A stretch of DNA of 64,000 nt from JAWKOK01 sp963848115 (lineage in GTDB: Bacteria; Chloroflexota; Anaerolineae; Caldilineales; Caldilineaceae), in the NCBI GenBank assembly GCA_963848115.1, contig CAWKCP010000048.1, positions 62,001-126,000 on the forward strand. Direction: 5' to 3'. Positions within the stretch are counted from its first letter, which is position 1, and every line of letters starts with the position of its first letter. This document shows, piece after piece, positions 18,779-27,622 of the stretch. The position numbers and the translations under genes were made by a program. The notes beneath the pieces were generated by a model, which did no database searches, was not told the origin of the DNA, and saw nothing but the letters and a program-made list of their open reading frames with translations.

Positions 18779-20734
18779 ATGTTACAGCATCTTCCCAAAT
18801 CGTTCACCTTGATCGTGACGGTTCTGCTCGTCCTGGGCATGGCCTTGCCTGTGGCAGCTCAGGGGGCAACCTGTCAGGATCCCTTTGTGGTGGTCCTGCC
18901 GGATAGTCCCTACACCGGGCCGGCGGATATGGAATTCGGCCGCGATGACTATGATGCACGCAACGTCAGACTTGGAGATCTCTGCGGCATGGTGATCCAT
19001 GGCAACAACCGAGACAATCGCATCTTCGGCAGTACCGGCGACGACGTGATCTTCGGCTACGCGGGCAACGACGCCATTGTCGGCGGCCTGGGCGATGATA
19101 CCCTCTACGGCGGTGATGAGAGCGGCCGCAACGATTGGAATGCCGACATCATCTATGGCGATGCCCACAACATTCCGACTGGACTAGTGCAGTCGCTCTC
19201 CATCTACACACCGCAAGCGATCGAGGACGAGGGGTTTACGCAGTTTTTGCCTGTCCTGTTGGGCGTGATCGGCGTATCTGATCCGGTTGCCACGATCGAT
19301 CCTGAGCGACTCTTTGAGACCTATGATGGTGAGCCAGGCGATGATTCGATCTTCACCGGCGATGCCGGTGGCGAAGCACTCTGGAACGGCGACCTGATCA
19401 TCGCCGGCAGTGGTGACGACATGGTAACCGCCGGCACATCCACCGGTGCAACAGTCTGGAATGGCGATCTCATCTTTGGCGGCAGCGGCAATGACCTGCT
19501 CTCTGCAGGACGTTATGCAGGCAATGAGGGCTGGCGAGGGGCGGCAATCATGGGCGGCCTCGATGACGACCAGATCAACGGCGGCGACAGCCGCGGCGAC
19601 GGCGGCTGGAGCGGCGATCTGCTTCTCGGCAACAGTGGCAATGATATTCTGCAAGGCGGCAGCTACACCGGCAACGAGGGCTGGAATGGGACTTTGGCTG
19701 TGGGCGGTGATGGCAACGATCTTATCAACGGCAGCTCGGCCCAGGGCAACGAAGGCTGGAACGGCGATGTCCTTGTCGGGGCCGATCAGGACGATCGGCT
19801 CGCCGGTGGCGTCTACTTCGGCAATGGGGGCTGGAATGGCGCCGTATTGGTGGGTGAAGACGGTAATGACATTCTCACCGGTAGCACAACAGAGGGTAGC
19901 GAAGGTTGGAGCGGTGATGTTCTGGTGGGCGGCTCAGGCGCGGATGAGTTGACCGCGGGCGCCCACTATGGAGCGGATAGCTGGGCCGGCAGCGTGTTGG
20001 TCGACGAGGGGACACAGGGCGTGCTGATCGGTGGCGTCAACCGGGTCACCGATGGCTGGAGTGGCGATGTTCTCGTCGGAACAGAGACCGGTGTGACTGT
20101 ACAGGCCGGCGAGAACACCGGCGATGAGGGCTGGGCAGGCAACGTCCTGGTTGGTGTTGGCGACGATTTCATGCTGGCCGGCGGCACAAACGAAATCGAC
20201 GGTGGACGCAGCAGTGATGTGATCGTCGCCGTGGGCGACGGCATCAGTATCCAGGGCGGAACAAATACGGGCGCGGCAGAATGGTCGGGCAATGTGGTTG
20301 TTCATGTCGGCGAGAACGGTACGATCAGCGGTGCATCCGATCACGGAGCAGGCGAATGGAACGGAGACATCATCATCTCTCCGCTAGCAGGCGGCTCAAT
20401 CCTTGGTGGCCAGAACATCGGCGACAGCAACCTGAGCGGCTCGTTTCTGCTCGGCATCGACGGCGGCAAAACGTTCACAGGGTCTGATAATGGCGGCGGC
20501 ATGACCTTCAACGGCGATCTAATCATCGGCGTCGGCGGTGAGAACTTTGTGCAGACCGGCACGAACCTGGGCGGCGGGTATGTCAACGGCAGCATCATCT
20601 TCGTGACCGGTGGTGACAACTATGTTTCGACGTTGCCACCCAGTGAACGGCTGCTCAGCATCAACGCTGTGATTGCCACAGGTGGCAACAACCAGTGCGA
20701 TACTTCGCGCGATCTTGTGATTGGGTGTGAGTAA
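18779..20734 (+). CDS. Secreted 25-residue-repeat beta-solenoid protein
   Basis: 651 residues; AAGGAGG precedes the ATG. Signal peptide at about 1-27 (ends VAAQ), then a short domain. RTX-like nonapeptides follow (GSTGDDVIFGYAGNDAIVGG, about residues 83-105), which in known proteins bind calcium in a beta-roll. After a spacer, about 15 copies of a 25-residue unit run from about residue 200 to the end, with consensus GNEGWNGDVLVGGDGNDxLxGGxxT. Early copies keep Asp/Asn/Gly turns; later copies drift to hydrophobic-Gly patterns. This predicts an extracellular beta-solenoid, possibly cell-surface. There is no enzymatic domain and no obvious type I secretion genes nearby. Specific function is unknown. 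Confidence 0.8.
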   Translation: MLQHLPKSFTLIVTVLLVLGMALPVAAQGATCQDPFVVVLPDSPYTGPADMEFGRDDYDARNVRLGDLCGMVIHGNNRDNRIFGSTGDDVIFGYAGNDAIVGGLGDDTLYGGDESGRNDWNADIIYGDAHNIPTGLVQSLSIYTPQAIEDEGFTQFLPVLLGVIGVSDPVATIDPERLFETYDGEPGDDSIFTGDAGGEALWNGDLIIAGSGDDMVTAGTSTGATVWNGDLIFGGSGNDLLSAGRYAGNEGWRGAAIMGGLDDDQINGGDSRGDGGWSGDLLLGNSGNDILQGGSYTGNEGWNGTLAVGGDGNDLINGSSAQGNEGWNGDVLVGADQDDRLAGGVYFGNGGWNGAVLVGEDGNDILTGSTTEGSEGWSGDVLVGGSGADELTAGAHYGADSWAGSVLVDEGTQGVLIGGVNRVTDGWSGDVLVGTETGVTVQAGENTGDEGWAGNVLVGVGDDFMLAGGTNEIDGGRSSDVIVAVGDGISIQGGTNTGAAEWSGNVVVHVGENGTISGASDHGAGEWNGDIIISPLAGGSILGGQNIGDSNLSGSFLLGIDGGKTFTGSDNGGGMTFNGDLIIGVGGENFVQTGTNLGGGYVNGSIIFVTGGDNYVSTLPPSERLLSINAVIATGGNNQCDTSRDLVIGCE

Positions 20735-20897
20735 TGATCTAAAGAACTTCTGCATAATGCCTTCATACTTTCTAAACAATCCTTGGCTATCCTTGAATCA
20801 CTTCCGGCGAACACTGAAAGAAAGAGCAACCGGAGGTTGACCCGTACGGAGATATCGTCTGTACCGATCGAGATAGCGAACCAAGGAGAATGTAAAG

Positions 20898-21929
20898 ATG
20901 GAAAAGCAGAAGAGTTTGAAGTCCCTGATCATTGGCGGTTTGGCTGCAACAGCGGTTGTCGCCGGTGTTGCAGCATTCACGCTAACGCCGAATATCGTCA
21001 GCGCACAGGATGTGGAAGCGCCCGATGCGCGAGGCGAGCGGGCCGGCTTCCGAGACCGTATCGGAGATAGGGATGGGAATAGAGGCGGCGAACGAGAATT
21101 CGGCGAGCGCGGGTTTGGCGAACGTGGCGACAAGGGCGCCGAACATAGCCAATATCTGGCTGACGCCCTGGGCATCTCGGTCGACGAACTGGACGTTGCT
21201 CAGGCTGCGGTAGCAGAGACGGCAATCGCTCAGGCTGTTGAAGACGGTACCATCACCCAGGAACAAGCCGACCGGATGGCTGAACGAGCCGGAGAGTTCG
21301 GCGGCCGGATGCCCATGATGGGCGGACACGGCAGAAGTGGGTTTGACAAGGGCGGCGTCGATCACGAAGCGCTGCTGGCGGCCGAACTCGGCATCTCTGT
21401 CGACGAACTCCAGGCTGCGCAGGAGAAAGCTCGACAGGCCGGGATCGACCAGGCTGTTGCAGACGGCAATCTGACCGCCGAAGAGGCTGATCTGATGCAG
21501 GCCGGACATGCCCTGCGTGAGTACATCGACCACGAAGCCATCATGGAAAAAGTGTTGGGCCTGACCATGGACGAGTTGCAGGCTGCCCGTGAGGAAGGCG
21601 TGAGCATCAAGGATCTGCTTGCCGAGCAAGGGCTGGACCGAGAAGCGATCCAGGAGGCCATGCAGAGCGCCCATGAAGACGCAATTGCCCAGGCAGTCGC
21701 AGACGGTGTCATCACCCAAGCACAGGCTGATGCCCTTTCGGATGGCGAAGGGTTCGGCGGACGCGGCGGCATCTTCCCAGGCCGCGGTGGACATGGTGGC
21801 CGCGGTGGTCACGACATGGGCCCGGGCGGATTCGGCCCCCGTGAAGACTCCGAACGTGGCAATCGCTTTGAAGGCGGCAACGGAGAGAGTTCTGCACCCA
21901 GTGTGCCTGTCCAAAGCTCACGAGCGTAG
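20898..21929 (+). CDS. Secreted DUF2680-like repeat protein, Gly/Arg-rich
   Basis: 343 residues; CAAGGAGAATGTAAAG precedes the ATG. Signal peptide at about 1-37 (FTLTPNIVSAQ). Three helical units begin LGISVDEL, LGISVDEL and LGLTMDEL; each pairs with a segment like AIAQAVxDGxITQEQAD, the signature of small envelope DUF2680/YckD-type proteins. Linkers and tail are rich in Gly, Arg, Asp and His, including GGRGGIFPGRGGHGGRGG. It lies directly upstream of an OmpR-type regulator and sensor kinase on the same strand, and a long palindrome separates them. It may be a target or periplasmic partner of that system, for example in metal or envelope-stress response; this is inference. Confidence 0.72.
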   Translation: MEKQKSLKSLIIGGLAATAVVAGVAAFTLTPNIVSAQDVEAPDARGERAGFRDRIGDRDGNRGGEREFGERGFGERGDKGAEHSQYLADALGISVDELDVAQAAVAETAIAQAVEDGTITQEQADRMAERAGEFGGRMPMMGGHGRSGFDKGGVDHEALLAAELGISVDELQAAQEKARQAGIDQAVADGNLTAEEADLMQAGHALREYIDHEAIMEKVLGLTMDELQAAREEGVSIKDLLAEQGLDREAIQEAMQSAHEDAIAQAVADGVITQAQADALSDGEGFGGRGGIFPGRGGHGGRGGHDMGPGGFGPREDSERGNRFEGGNGESSAPSVPVQSSRA

Positions 21930-21967
21930 ATCGGAAGCGGATAGCTTCAATGGCATGAGATAGACGC

Positions 21968-22003
21968 GACAGACCGGATTCCTGATCAGGAATCCGGTCT
22001 GTC
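21968..22003 (+). terminator. Perfect 36-base palindrome after secreted protein
   Basis: GACAGACCGGATTCCTGA (21968-21985) is followed by its exact complement (21986-22003). No T tract follows. It probably folds in the transcript and marks the 3' end of the DUF2680-like gene, or separates its expression from the two-component genes. Confidence 0.5.
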
Positions 22004-22100
22004 ATGATCGTAGCATGATTTCGGTGCAGTCAAAATGAGTTGGGCGGGTCCCGTCGGGGCATAGGTTGGGGCGACGACGGACCTTGAGATATTGGGAAAA

Positions 22101-22790
22101 ATGACAAAGACAATATTGGTAGTCGACGACAAACGAGAACTGCGCACCATGGTACAGCTCTACCTTGAGGAAGAAGGTTTCAGGGTGGTCAAGGCCGGCG
22201 ACGGCAGAGAAGCGCTCTTTGTCGCCCGCGAGAGCAAGCCGGACCTCATTCTTCTCGATCTGATGATGCCCGAAATGGGCGGGTACGACTTCATGCGCGC
22301 CTACAGCAAGGAAGCTGAGACGCCGGTCATCATTCTGACGGCCAAGTTGGAAGAAGGGGACAAGGTACTGGGCCTTGAACTGGGCGCCGATGACTACGTA
22401 ACCAAGCCCTTTAGCCTGCGTGAGCTGACCGCTCGGGTTCGTGCTGTATTGCGCCGTTCGGCCAAGCAGCAAACGGCGCAGCCCCTGCTGCGTGCCGCCG
22501 ACATCGAGCTGGATCGCTCGACCCGGGCTGTCAGCGTCAGCGGCCAGGATGTCGATCTGACGCCCTCCGAGTTTGAACTGCTTACGGTTTTTTTGACCGC
22601 GCCCGGCCGCGTCTTCAGCCGCCTGGATCTGCTCGAACAGATCCAGGGTGATGCCTACGACGGCTACGAACGCACCATTGACGTGCACATCCGCAACCTG
22701 CGTGCCAAGATCGAGCCGGAACCACGCACGCCTCAGTACATTCAGACCGTCTATGGTGTCGGCTACCGATTTGCGGGAGAGCGGGCCTAG
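22101..22790 (+). CDS. OmpR-family response regulator
   Basis: 229 residues from ATG 22101; an upstream in-frame TTG is less likely. Receiver domain with acidic pocket VVDDKRE, phospho-acceptor Asp in LILLDLMMP, and conserved Lys in VTKPFS. The C-terminal OmpR/PhoB winged helix has FELLTVFLTAPGRVFSR and the final TVYGVGYRF. Acts as a phosphorylation-dependent transcription factor. The sensor kinase gene starts 5 bases after its stop, so they are an operonic pair. The secreted DUF2680-like gene upstream is a candidate target. Confidence 0.94.
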   Translation: MTKTILVVDDKRELRTMVQLYLEEEGFRVVKAGDGREALFVARESKPDLILLDLMMPEMGGYDFMRAYSKEAETPVIILTAKLEEGDKVLGLELGADDYVTKPFSLRELTARVRAVLRRSAKQQTAQPLLRAADIELDRSTRAVSVSGQDVDLTPSEFELLTVFLTAPGRVFSRLDLLEQIQGDAYDGYERTIDVHIRNLRAKIEPEPRTPQYIQTVYGVGYRFAGERA

Positions 22791-22795
22791 CCATC

Positions 22796-24136
22796 ATGCG
22801 ATCGCTGACGCTCAAACTCACGCTGGCATTTTTGGTCGTCGGCCTGACCGGCGCATTCCTGGTTGCTGCGTTCGTGGGACGTCGCACCGAAGCCGCCTTC
22901 GACACATTTGTGATTGATCGCAATCAAGAGATCGTTCTCGGCCTCTATGCTGACTACCACGATGAGCACGGTGGGTGGGATGGTGTGGAACGTTGGGCGC
23001 GACGTGAACGGCCTGGGCCAGATCGCGGACCGTTCGATGCCATTCCTCAGGGGATTCTTGTCGATCAGAACGGTCTCATCGTCAGCGGAGCACGTCGTGA
23101 TCAGATCGGACAGAAGCTGACGCAGCAGGAGTTGGACAAGGCTGTACCCATTGTCATCGATGACACTGTTGTCGGCGCACTGCTCTTCGAACGACGCCCT
23201 CCTTTGGCGCCCGACAACCCTGAAGATGTCTTTATTGATCGTGTGCGACGTGCCATGGTCTTTGGCGCATTGGGGGCGACATTGATCGCCCTGCTGATCG
23301 GCGTGCTGCTGGCCCGAACCATCACACGCCCTATTCATGAGTTAACCGATGCCACCCATCGGTTAGCCGACGGCGAATTGGGCCATCAGGTCCGCGCAGG
23401 CGGCAAGGACGAGATCGGCGAACTAGGCCGTTCGTTCAACCGCATGAGCGCCGATCTTGCCCGAGCGACCCAACTGCGCCGCCAGATGACTGCCGACATC
23501 GCCCACGATCTTCGCACGCCGCTGAGCGTGATTCTCGGCTACACAGAGGCGTTGAGCGAAGGCAAGCTGCGCGGTTCCGATCAGATGTACGGCGTGATCC
23601 ATGGCGAGGCCCAGCAACTACAACACCTGATCGATGATCTGCGCACGCTCTCGCTGGCCGACGCCGGTGAACTCTCGCTAAATCTGCAACCGAGGGCTCC
23701 GGCGGACATGCTTGAGCGGGCAACGGCAGCCCATCAGGTCCACGCCCGGGAGCAGGGCGTCTCGCTCGTTGCCGATGCGTCCACTGATTTGCCGTGTGTC
23801 AATGTCGATCCAGAGCGCATGGCCCAGGTGCTGGACAATCTGATCAGCAACGCCTTGCGTTACACACAGGAAGGTGGACGCATCGAGTTATCGTGTGTGC
23901 GTTCACCGAATGGCGTCGATCTGATCGTCAGCGACAACGGCGCCGGCATCGCGCCGGATGACCTGCCCAACATCTTCGAACGTTTCTACCGTGCCGACTC
24001 CTCACGCCAGGACAACGGTGAATCCGGTCTGGGATTGCCCATCGTCAAGTCGATCATCGAGGCCCATGGCGGGGCCATTGCCGTCGCCAGCCAGTTGGGC
24101 GCGGGAACAACATTCACCATCACGCTATCGACCTGA
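22796..24136 (+). CDS. Sensor histidine kinase (HAMP-HisKA-HATPase)
   Basis: 446 residues. Membrane segment at about 7-29, an extracytoplasmic sensor region to about 155, a second segment at about 160-180, then HAMP (TRPIHELTDATHRLADGELG), HisKA with phospho-His in DIAHDLRTPL, N box LDNLISNALRYT, G1 DNGAGI and G2 GLGLPIVKS. It is the partner of the OmpR-type regulator immediately upstream. The sensory ligand is unknown; the extracytoplasmic domain is short and lacks a recognisable PAS or Cache motif. Confidence 0.94.
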   Translation: MRSLTLKLTLAFLVVGLTGAFLVAAFVGRRTEAAFDTFVIDRNQEIVLGLYADYHDEHGGWDGVERWARRERPGPDRGPFDAIPQGILVDQNGLIVSGARRDQIGQKLTQQELDKAVPIVIDDTVVGALLFERRPPLAPDNPEDVFIDRVRRAMVFGALGATLIALLIGVLLARTITRPIHELTDATHRLADGELGHQVRAGGKDEIGELGRSFNRMSADLARATQLRRQMTADIAHDLRTPLSVILGYTEALSEGKLRGSDQMYGVIHGEAQQLQHLIDDLRTLSLADAGELSLNLQPRAPADMLERATAAHQVHAREQGVSLVADASTDLPCVNVDPERMAQVLDNLISNALRYTQEGGRIELSCVRSPNGVDLIVSDNGAGIAPDDLPNIFERFYRADSSRQDNGESGLGLPIVKSIIEAHGGAIAVASQLGAGTTFTITLST

Positions 24137-24192
24137 TCTCAGATATTTACGCCAGTTCAGCGCGGCCTAAATTTCCAGACGGGATTTGCGCA

Positions 24193-24212
24193 CGAGCACG
24201 TGCACGTGCTCG
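24193..24212. repeat. 20-base perfect palindrome between convergent genes
   Basis: CGAGCACGTGCACGTGCTCG reads the same on both strands, between the sensor kinase stop and the convergent exporter permease stop. No T run on either side. It may serve as a transcript-end hairpin; 24137-24284 holds no gene. Confidence 0.4.
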
Positions 24213-24284
24213 CGATACTAGCCGATTGCGAGTACGTGAACGAGTACGCGGGTGTCACCGTCTGGGAAAATAGGCTGGCCTGTA

Positions 24285-25081
24285 CTAGACATTTGCGTTG
24301 ATGGCGCTCCCCGACTCGTAGCGTCGCAACCCAATGTAGAAAACTGCAATCGCTACCGCCCAGATCACGGTTGCAGCAACCCACATGAATAACAGAAGCA
24401 CCCCGTCATGCCCCTTCACGATCTCGACCGGGACTGCGCCAATGAACGCGGCCGGGATGATGGTGTAGAGCATGAAGCGCGTCATGCCGGAGAAGAGCGT
24501 GTGCGGATAGAGCGCAAAGGTGAGGAGGCCGTTGGTCATCTGTTGGCTGGCGTACTGCGCGTTGCCCATGAAAAAGGCCAGCGATCCGGCAATCACCGCA
24601 AAGCCGACAAAGATCATCGCTGCCGGTATGCTCACCGTAGAGAAGAGCAAGATGTCGATGGGATGGAAGAGACCGGCGAGCAGGTAGGCCGTCAAGCCGA
24701 AGCCCACATCACCGATGGCCGAGACACTCATGCGAGAAAAGATTACGTGGGTGATCAGCACGCGGGAAAGACCAGGTAGTAGTCCAGCCGGCCCTGCGCG
24801 ATCAGGTAGGCCAGATTGGCCCCGGCATTGCCCGCAAATAGATGACCAATGCCATAGCTGAACGAGACAACAGCGAAGAGCAGATAGATATCGCCGATGT
24901 CATAGCCGCGCACGTCACCGAACTGCTCAAAGAAGATCAGCCAGAAGACGAAGTAGATGCCGCCGTTGATGAACATGAAGACGATCTGCGTCACGAAGCT
25001 GGCCCGGTATTCCATGGCCGATGCCAAGTTGACGCCCATCAGTTGGCGTAGAAATGAGAGTTCGGCTCTGATATGCTTCAT
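24285..25081 (-). CDS. ABC-2 exporter permease (second), one missing base
   Basis: Start ATG 25081 (MKHIRAELSFLRQLMGV). The frame stops at 24755, after GRLDYYLVFP. Restoring one G (plus strand) in the G run at 24764-24766 reads PRVLITHVIFSRMSVSAIGD and continues to 24285, giving about 265 residues with six membrane segments. Matches the ABC-2 family permeases (COG3694-like) that pair with DrrA-like ATPases. Third gene of a minus-strand exporter operon. This is the one clear interruption in the window that needs a base added rather than removed, and it occurs in a homopolymer, so an error is likely. Confidence 0.8.
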
Positions 25082-25140
25082 TGAGTTTTTCCAGTCCGAA
25101 TGGCTTTTTTTGCCACAGATGAGGCCACTGCAAAAGGCCT

Positions 25141-25336
25141 TTTTCGCCACAGATTCACACAGATGAGAAAGGATAGGACACAGATGGCCCTGGGATCCCT
25201 CTGGACGTCTGAAAATCGATTCTCCGGCTTTTCCCCAGATGGCCGTATTGTTCGAATTGGAGTGTTTCCAGCAATCTGTTATCCCAATCACATCCGTAAA
25301 CATCAGGCGTTTGTCAGTGTCCATCTGTGGCAAAAT
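25141..25336. repeat. Dispersed CCACAGATT...CACAGATG intergenic repeat, copy A
   Basis: Left end TTTTCGCCACAGATTCACAC at 25141, right end CATCTGTGGCAAAATCGCC, forming terminal inverted repeats around a variable centre. A partial extra left end (TTTGCCACAGATGAGGCC) lies at about 25108. Related copies are at 40807, 46931 and 51236. No protein is encoded. Behaves like a MITE-sized or REP-like element between the two permease genes. Confidence 0.7.
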
Positions 25337-25361
25337 CGCCTGCCCCAAAACTACATTGCCT

Positions 25362-26174
25362 CTATCCGCCATTGACAGATAGGCGACGAACCGCCCAGCG
25401 GTATTGCAGGGCCAGCCAGCCGCCCAACAGAACGACCCAGATCAGCTGTGCCGCTAAAACTTGATAGAACTGGACCCTGTCGAAGGCCACAAAGAGCTTG
25501 GCCGGGGCATAGGTGGTCAGGCTGAAGGGCAACAGACGCGCCACGATCTGTAGCCGTTCCGGCAAGAAATCGAGGGGAATCAGCAGTCCGCCCAGGATGA
25601 AAATCAGCTTCTGGTAGATGAGCCGAAAAGAGGCCGTATCCTCGGTCACGAAGGCCAGCAGGCCGATGCTGCTAGCCATGGCGAAGTCCAACACCAGCGC
25701 AAAAAATAGAACCAACAGCATTGCAGGCAGATGCCGCAACTCGACTTCTGGACCGCCGGCGTAGAAGAGCACAACCGGCAGCCCCAGCAGAAAGACCAGG
25801 GCCATGCGGATAACCGTCTCGCCCATGCCGTTGAAGAAGTGGTAGATCAGGTAATTGTATGGCCGGATCAACGTGTAGGCGATGGAGCCATCCTTCACCT
25901 CTTCAGAAATAAGCTGATCGTGACGAAACTTGCCCAGTTCGATCATCTCGGCGATCAAGAAGTACCAGATGGTGGCCGAGAGCGTCAGCCCGGCGATCTC
26001 GGCGGCCCCCTGGGATTCGTAGACGGCTGTCCACAGTTGCACGAAAATGAACATGATCAGGATGATAAAGACCGCCCGCCCCACCGCATCCCAAACATAG
26101 GCCAGCTGATTCTGGAAATTGGTCGCGGTGATCGCCCGGTATTTGGCTGTGGTCAAACGAATGCTCTGGTTCAT
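25362..26174 (-). CDS. ABC-2 exporter permease (first)
   Basis: 270 residues from ATG 26174 (MNQSIRLTTAKYRAITATNF). Six membrane segments, with the cytoplasmic motif ISEEVKDGSIAYTLIRPYNYL that is characteristic of the COG4587-like ABC-2 permeases accompanying DrrA-type ATPases. It forms a heteromeric pore with the downstream permease. The operon order is ATPase, this permease, second permease, all on the minus strand. Substrate unknown; related systems export drugs or lipids. Confidence 0.88.
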   Translation of the reverse strand: MNQSIRLTTAKYRAITATNFQNQLAYVWDAVGRAVFIILIMFIFVQLWTAVYESQGAAEIAGLTLSATIWYFLIAEMIELGKFRHDQLISEEVKDGSIAYTLIRPYNYLIYHFFNGMGETVIRMALVFLLGLPVVLFYAGGPEVELRHLPAMLLVLFFALVLDFAMASSIGLLAFVTEDTASFRLIYQKLIFILGGLLIPLDFLPERLQIVARLLPFSLTTYAPAKLFVAFDRVQFYQVLAAQLIWVVLLGGWLALQYRWAVRRLSVNGG

Positions 26175-26294
26175 GAATAATTGGCCCTTGATGGCTTGCC
26201 AGGTTGGCCGAATACGCAAACAAAGAGGCGAATTCTTCCTTCTTTCATATCAGCGGACATCCGCCTGATCTGCGTCATCCATGTCCCTTCCCTT

Positions 26295-27299
26295 CTATGC
26301 CGCATAGATCTCGCGGATGATCTCTTCCATGGGTGGGTCGGCAATGTTGATGTCGCTGCATGGCCCAGTGGTCATGACGTGCTGCACGACCTGATCCACG
26401 GGCATCTTTCGACTGTCGAACTCAAGCTTGAGGCCATAGGCGCCTTGCTTCAATGTGGTTACGCCGGCTAGGACAAAGGGTTCGGTCAGCGACTCGCCGA
26501 AGCGAACGTCGATAACCTTGCGGCGCAGATATTGACGCTTGAGCACCGACGTGCGGTCGTCAAAGATGATCTTGCCGTGGTTGACCACAATGACGCGCCG
26601 GCAGAGACTCTCGATGTCGCCAGCGTCATGGCTGGTCAGGAAAATGGTCGTCTCGCCCTCTTCGTTGAGCGTGCGGATCGCATCGCGAATCTGTTGCTTG
26701 GCCACCACGTCGAGGCCGATAGTCGGCTCGTCTAGAAAGACGACCTGGGGCGAGTGCAACAGCGATGCAGCGATCTCACATTTCATACGTTGGCCCAGGC
26801 TTAGCTTGCGCACCGGCGTCTGCAACAGATCGCCGATCTGGAAGGCGTCGACCAGAAAGCCACGCCGTTGTTGGTATGCGTCCATGTCCAGCTCATAGAT
26901 GTGGGCGAAAAGCCGAAACGTATCCTCAGGCGGCAGGTGGTACCAGAGCTGGGGCTTCTGGCCGAAGACCGTGCCGATGTGATAGCCAAGCCTGCGCCGA
27001 TCATTCCAGGGCGTGTATCCCAGCACGCTGGCTTGCCCCGCGCTGGGATAGAGGATGCCGGTGAGCATCTTGATGGTGGTCGACTTGCCCGCGCCGTTGG
27101 GTCCGATGAAGCCCAGCATCTCGCCTTTTTGGAGCTGGAATGAAATGTCAGAGACCGCGGGGACGGTGATCGTCTTAGACTTCCACAATGAGCGAATGCT
27201 GCCGCGCAGGCCAGGCTCCTTCTGCTTGAGTGTGAACGATTTTCCCAGGCCGTTCACCTTGACGATTGGATCGTGAATTCGTTGATTGTCGTCCATCAT
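26295..27299 (-). CDS. DrrA-like ABC exporter ATPase
   Basis: 334 residues. Walker A GPNGAGKST, signature LSLGQRMK, Walker B VVFLDEPTIGLD, H-loop TSHDAGDIE, and a C-terminal extension typical of DrrA/NatA-like exporter ATPases. It is the first gene of the three-gene exporter. The region upstream contains a strong promoter, a 35-codon ORF starting about where transcription should, and an intrinsic terminator. Expression may therefore be controlled by transcription attenuation. Such control is known for antibiotic-resistance ABC genes, but here it is inferred only from layout. Confidence 0.93.
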   Translation of the reverse strand: MMDDNQRIHDPIVKVNGLGKSFTLKQKEPGLRGSIRSLWKSKTITVPAVSDISFQLQKGEMLGFIGPNGAGKSTTIKMLTGILYPSAGQASVLGYTPWNDRRRLGYHIGTVFGQKPQLWYHLPPEDTFRLFAHIYELDMDAYQQRRGFLVDAFQIGDLLQTPVRKLSLGQRMKCEIAASLLHSPQVVFLDEPTIGLDVVAKQQIRDAIRTLNEEGETTIFLTSHDAGDIESLCRRVIVVNHGKIIFDDRTSVLKRQYLRRKVIDVRFGESLTEPFVLAGVTTLKQGAYGLKLEFDSRKMPVDQVVQHVMTTGPCSDINIADPPMEEIIREIYAA

Positions 27300-27320
27300 C
27301 TGCCCCTGCTACGTTCGCAA

Positions 27321-27351
27321 ATAAAAAAAGACCCGGTGAAATTCACCGCGT
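27321..27351 (-). terminator. Intrinsic terminator in exporter leader
   Basis: On the minus strand AGACGCGGTGA and TCACCGGGTCT form an 11-bp stem with one G-G mismatch and an ATT loop, followed by seven T residues. It lies between the short upstream ORF and the ATPase start, so it would stop transcripts before the operon unless antitermination occurs. Confidence 0.78.
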
Positions 27352-27389
27352 CTTGGAAATCAGGACTATCGAGAACAAGCTATGCTGCC

Positions 27390-27497
27390 CTATCCCCCAC
27401 GCTCTCCTCCAACCACGCGGCCGCTCAGTACGCAACCAGTCGGCTGCATAATGATAAATGTCGCGGTGGCAAGATAGAACGCTGACTGCTTATTCAT
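27390..27497 (-). CDS. Candidate 35-residue leader peptide of exporter operon
   Basis: ATG at 27497, about ten bases after the -10 hexamer of a strong promoter, so the transcript would begin almost at the start codon (leaderless). The peptide has a hydrophobic middle (FYLATATFIIM), a PTGC that resembles a lipobox, and a Gly-rich end (GRVVGGERGG). No Shine-Dalgarno is visible or needed. The terminator lies about 40 bases after its stop. Either a regulatory leader peptide or a chance ORF; position is the main support. Confidence 0.45.
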   Translation of the reverse strand: MNKQSAFYLATATFIIMQPTGCVLSGRVVGGERGG

Positions 27498-27506
27498 GAT
27501 AATTGC

Positions 27507-27535
27507 ATGGTAGCACGCAGATCAGGGCATGTCAA
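27507..27535 (-). promoter_or_regulatory. Sigma-70 type promoter of exporter operon
   Basis: Minus strand: TTGACA (27530-27535), exactly 17 bases, then TACCAT (27507-27512). Transcription should start near 27500. Consensus -35 and optimal spacing make this one of the two best promoters seen in the window. Confidence 0.72.
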
Positions 27536-27578
27536 TGGTTTCATTAGTTTCCAGATCGTGGGTCGATGATCTTCTGTT

Positions 27579-27619
27579 GTTCCCCGTTGGCCACTCAGAA
27601 CATGTGGCCAACGGGGAAC
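27579..27619. terminator. 16-bp stem hairpin
   Basis: GTTCCCCGTTGGCCAC (27579-27594) and its exact complement (27604-27619) enclose a nine-base loop. It lies just downstream of the NagB-like remnant on the minus strand and upstream of the exporter promoter, and could end minus-strand transcripts. No T run. Confidence 0.5.
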
Positions 27620-27622
27620 GAC

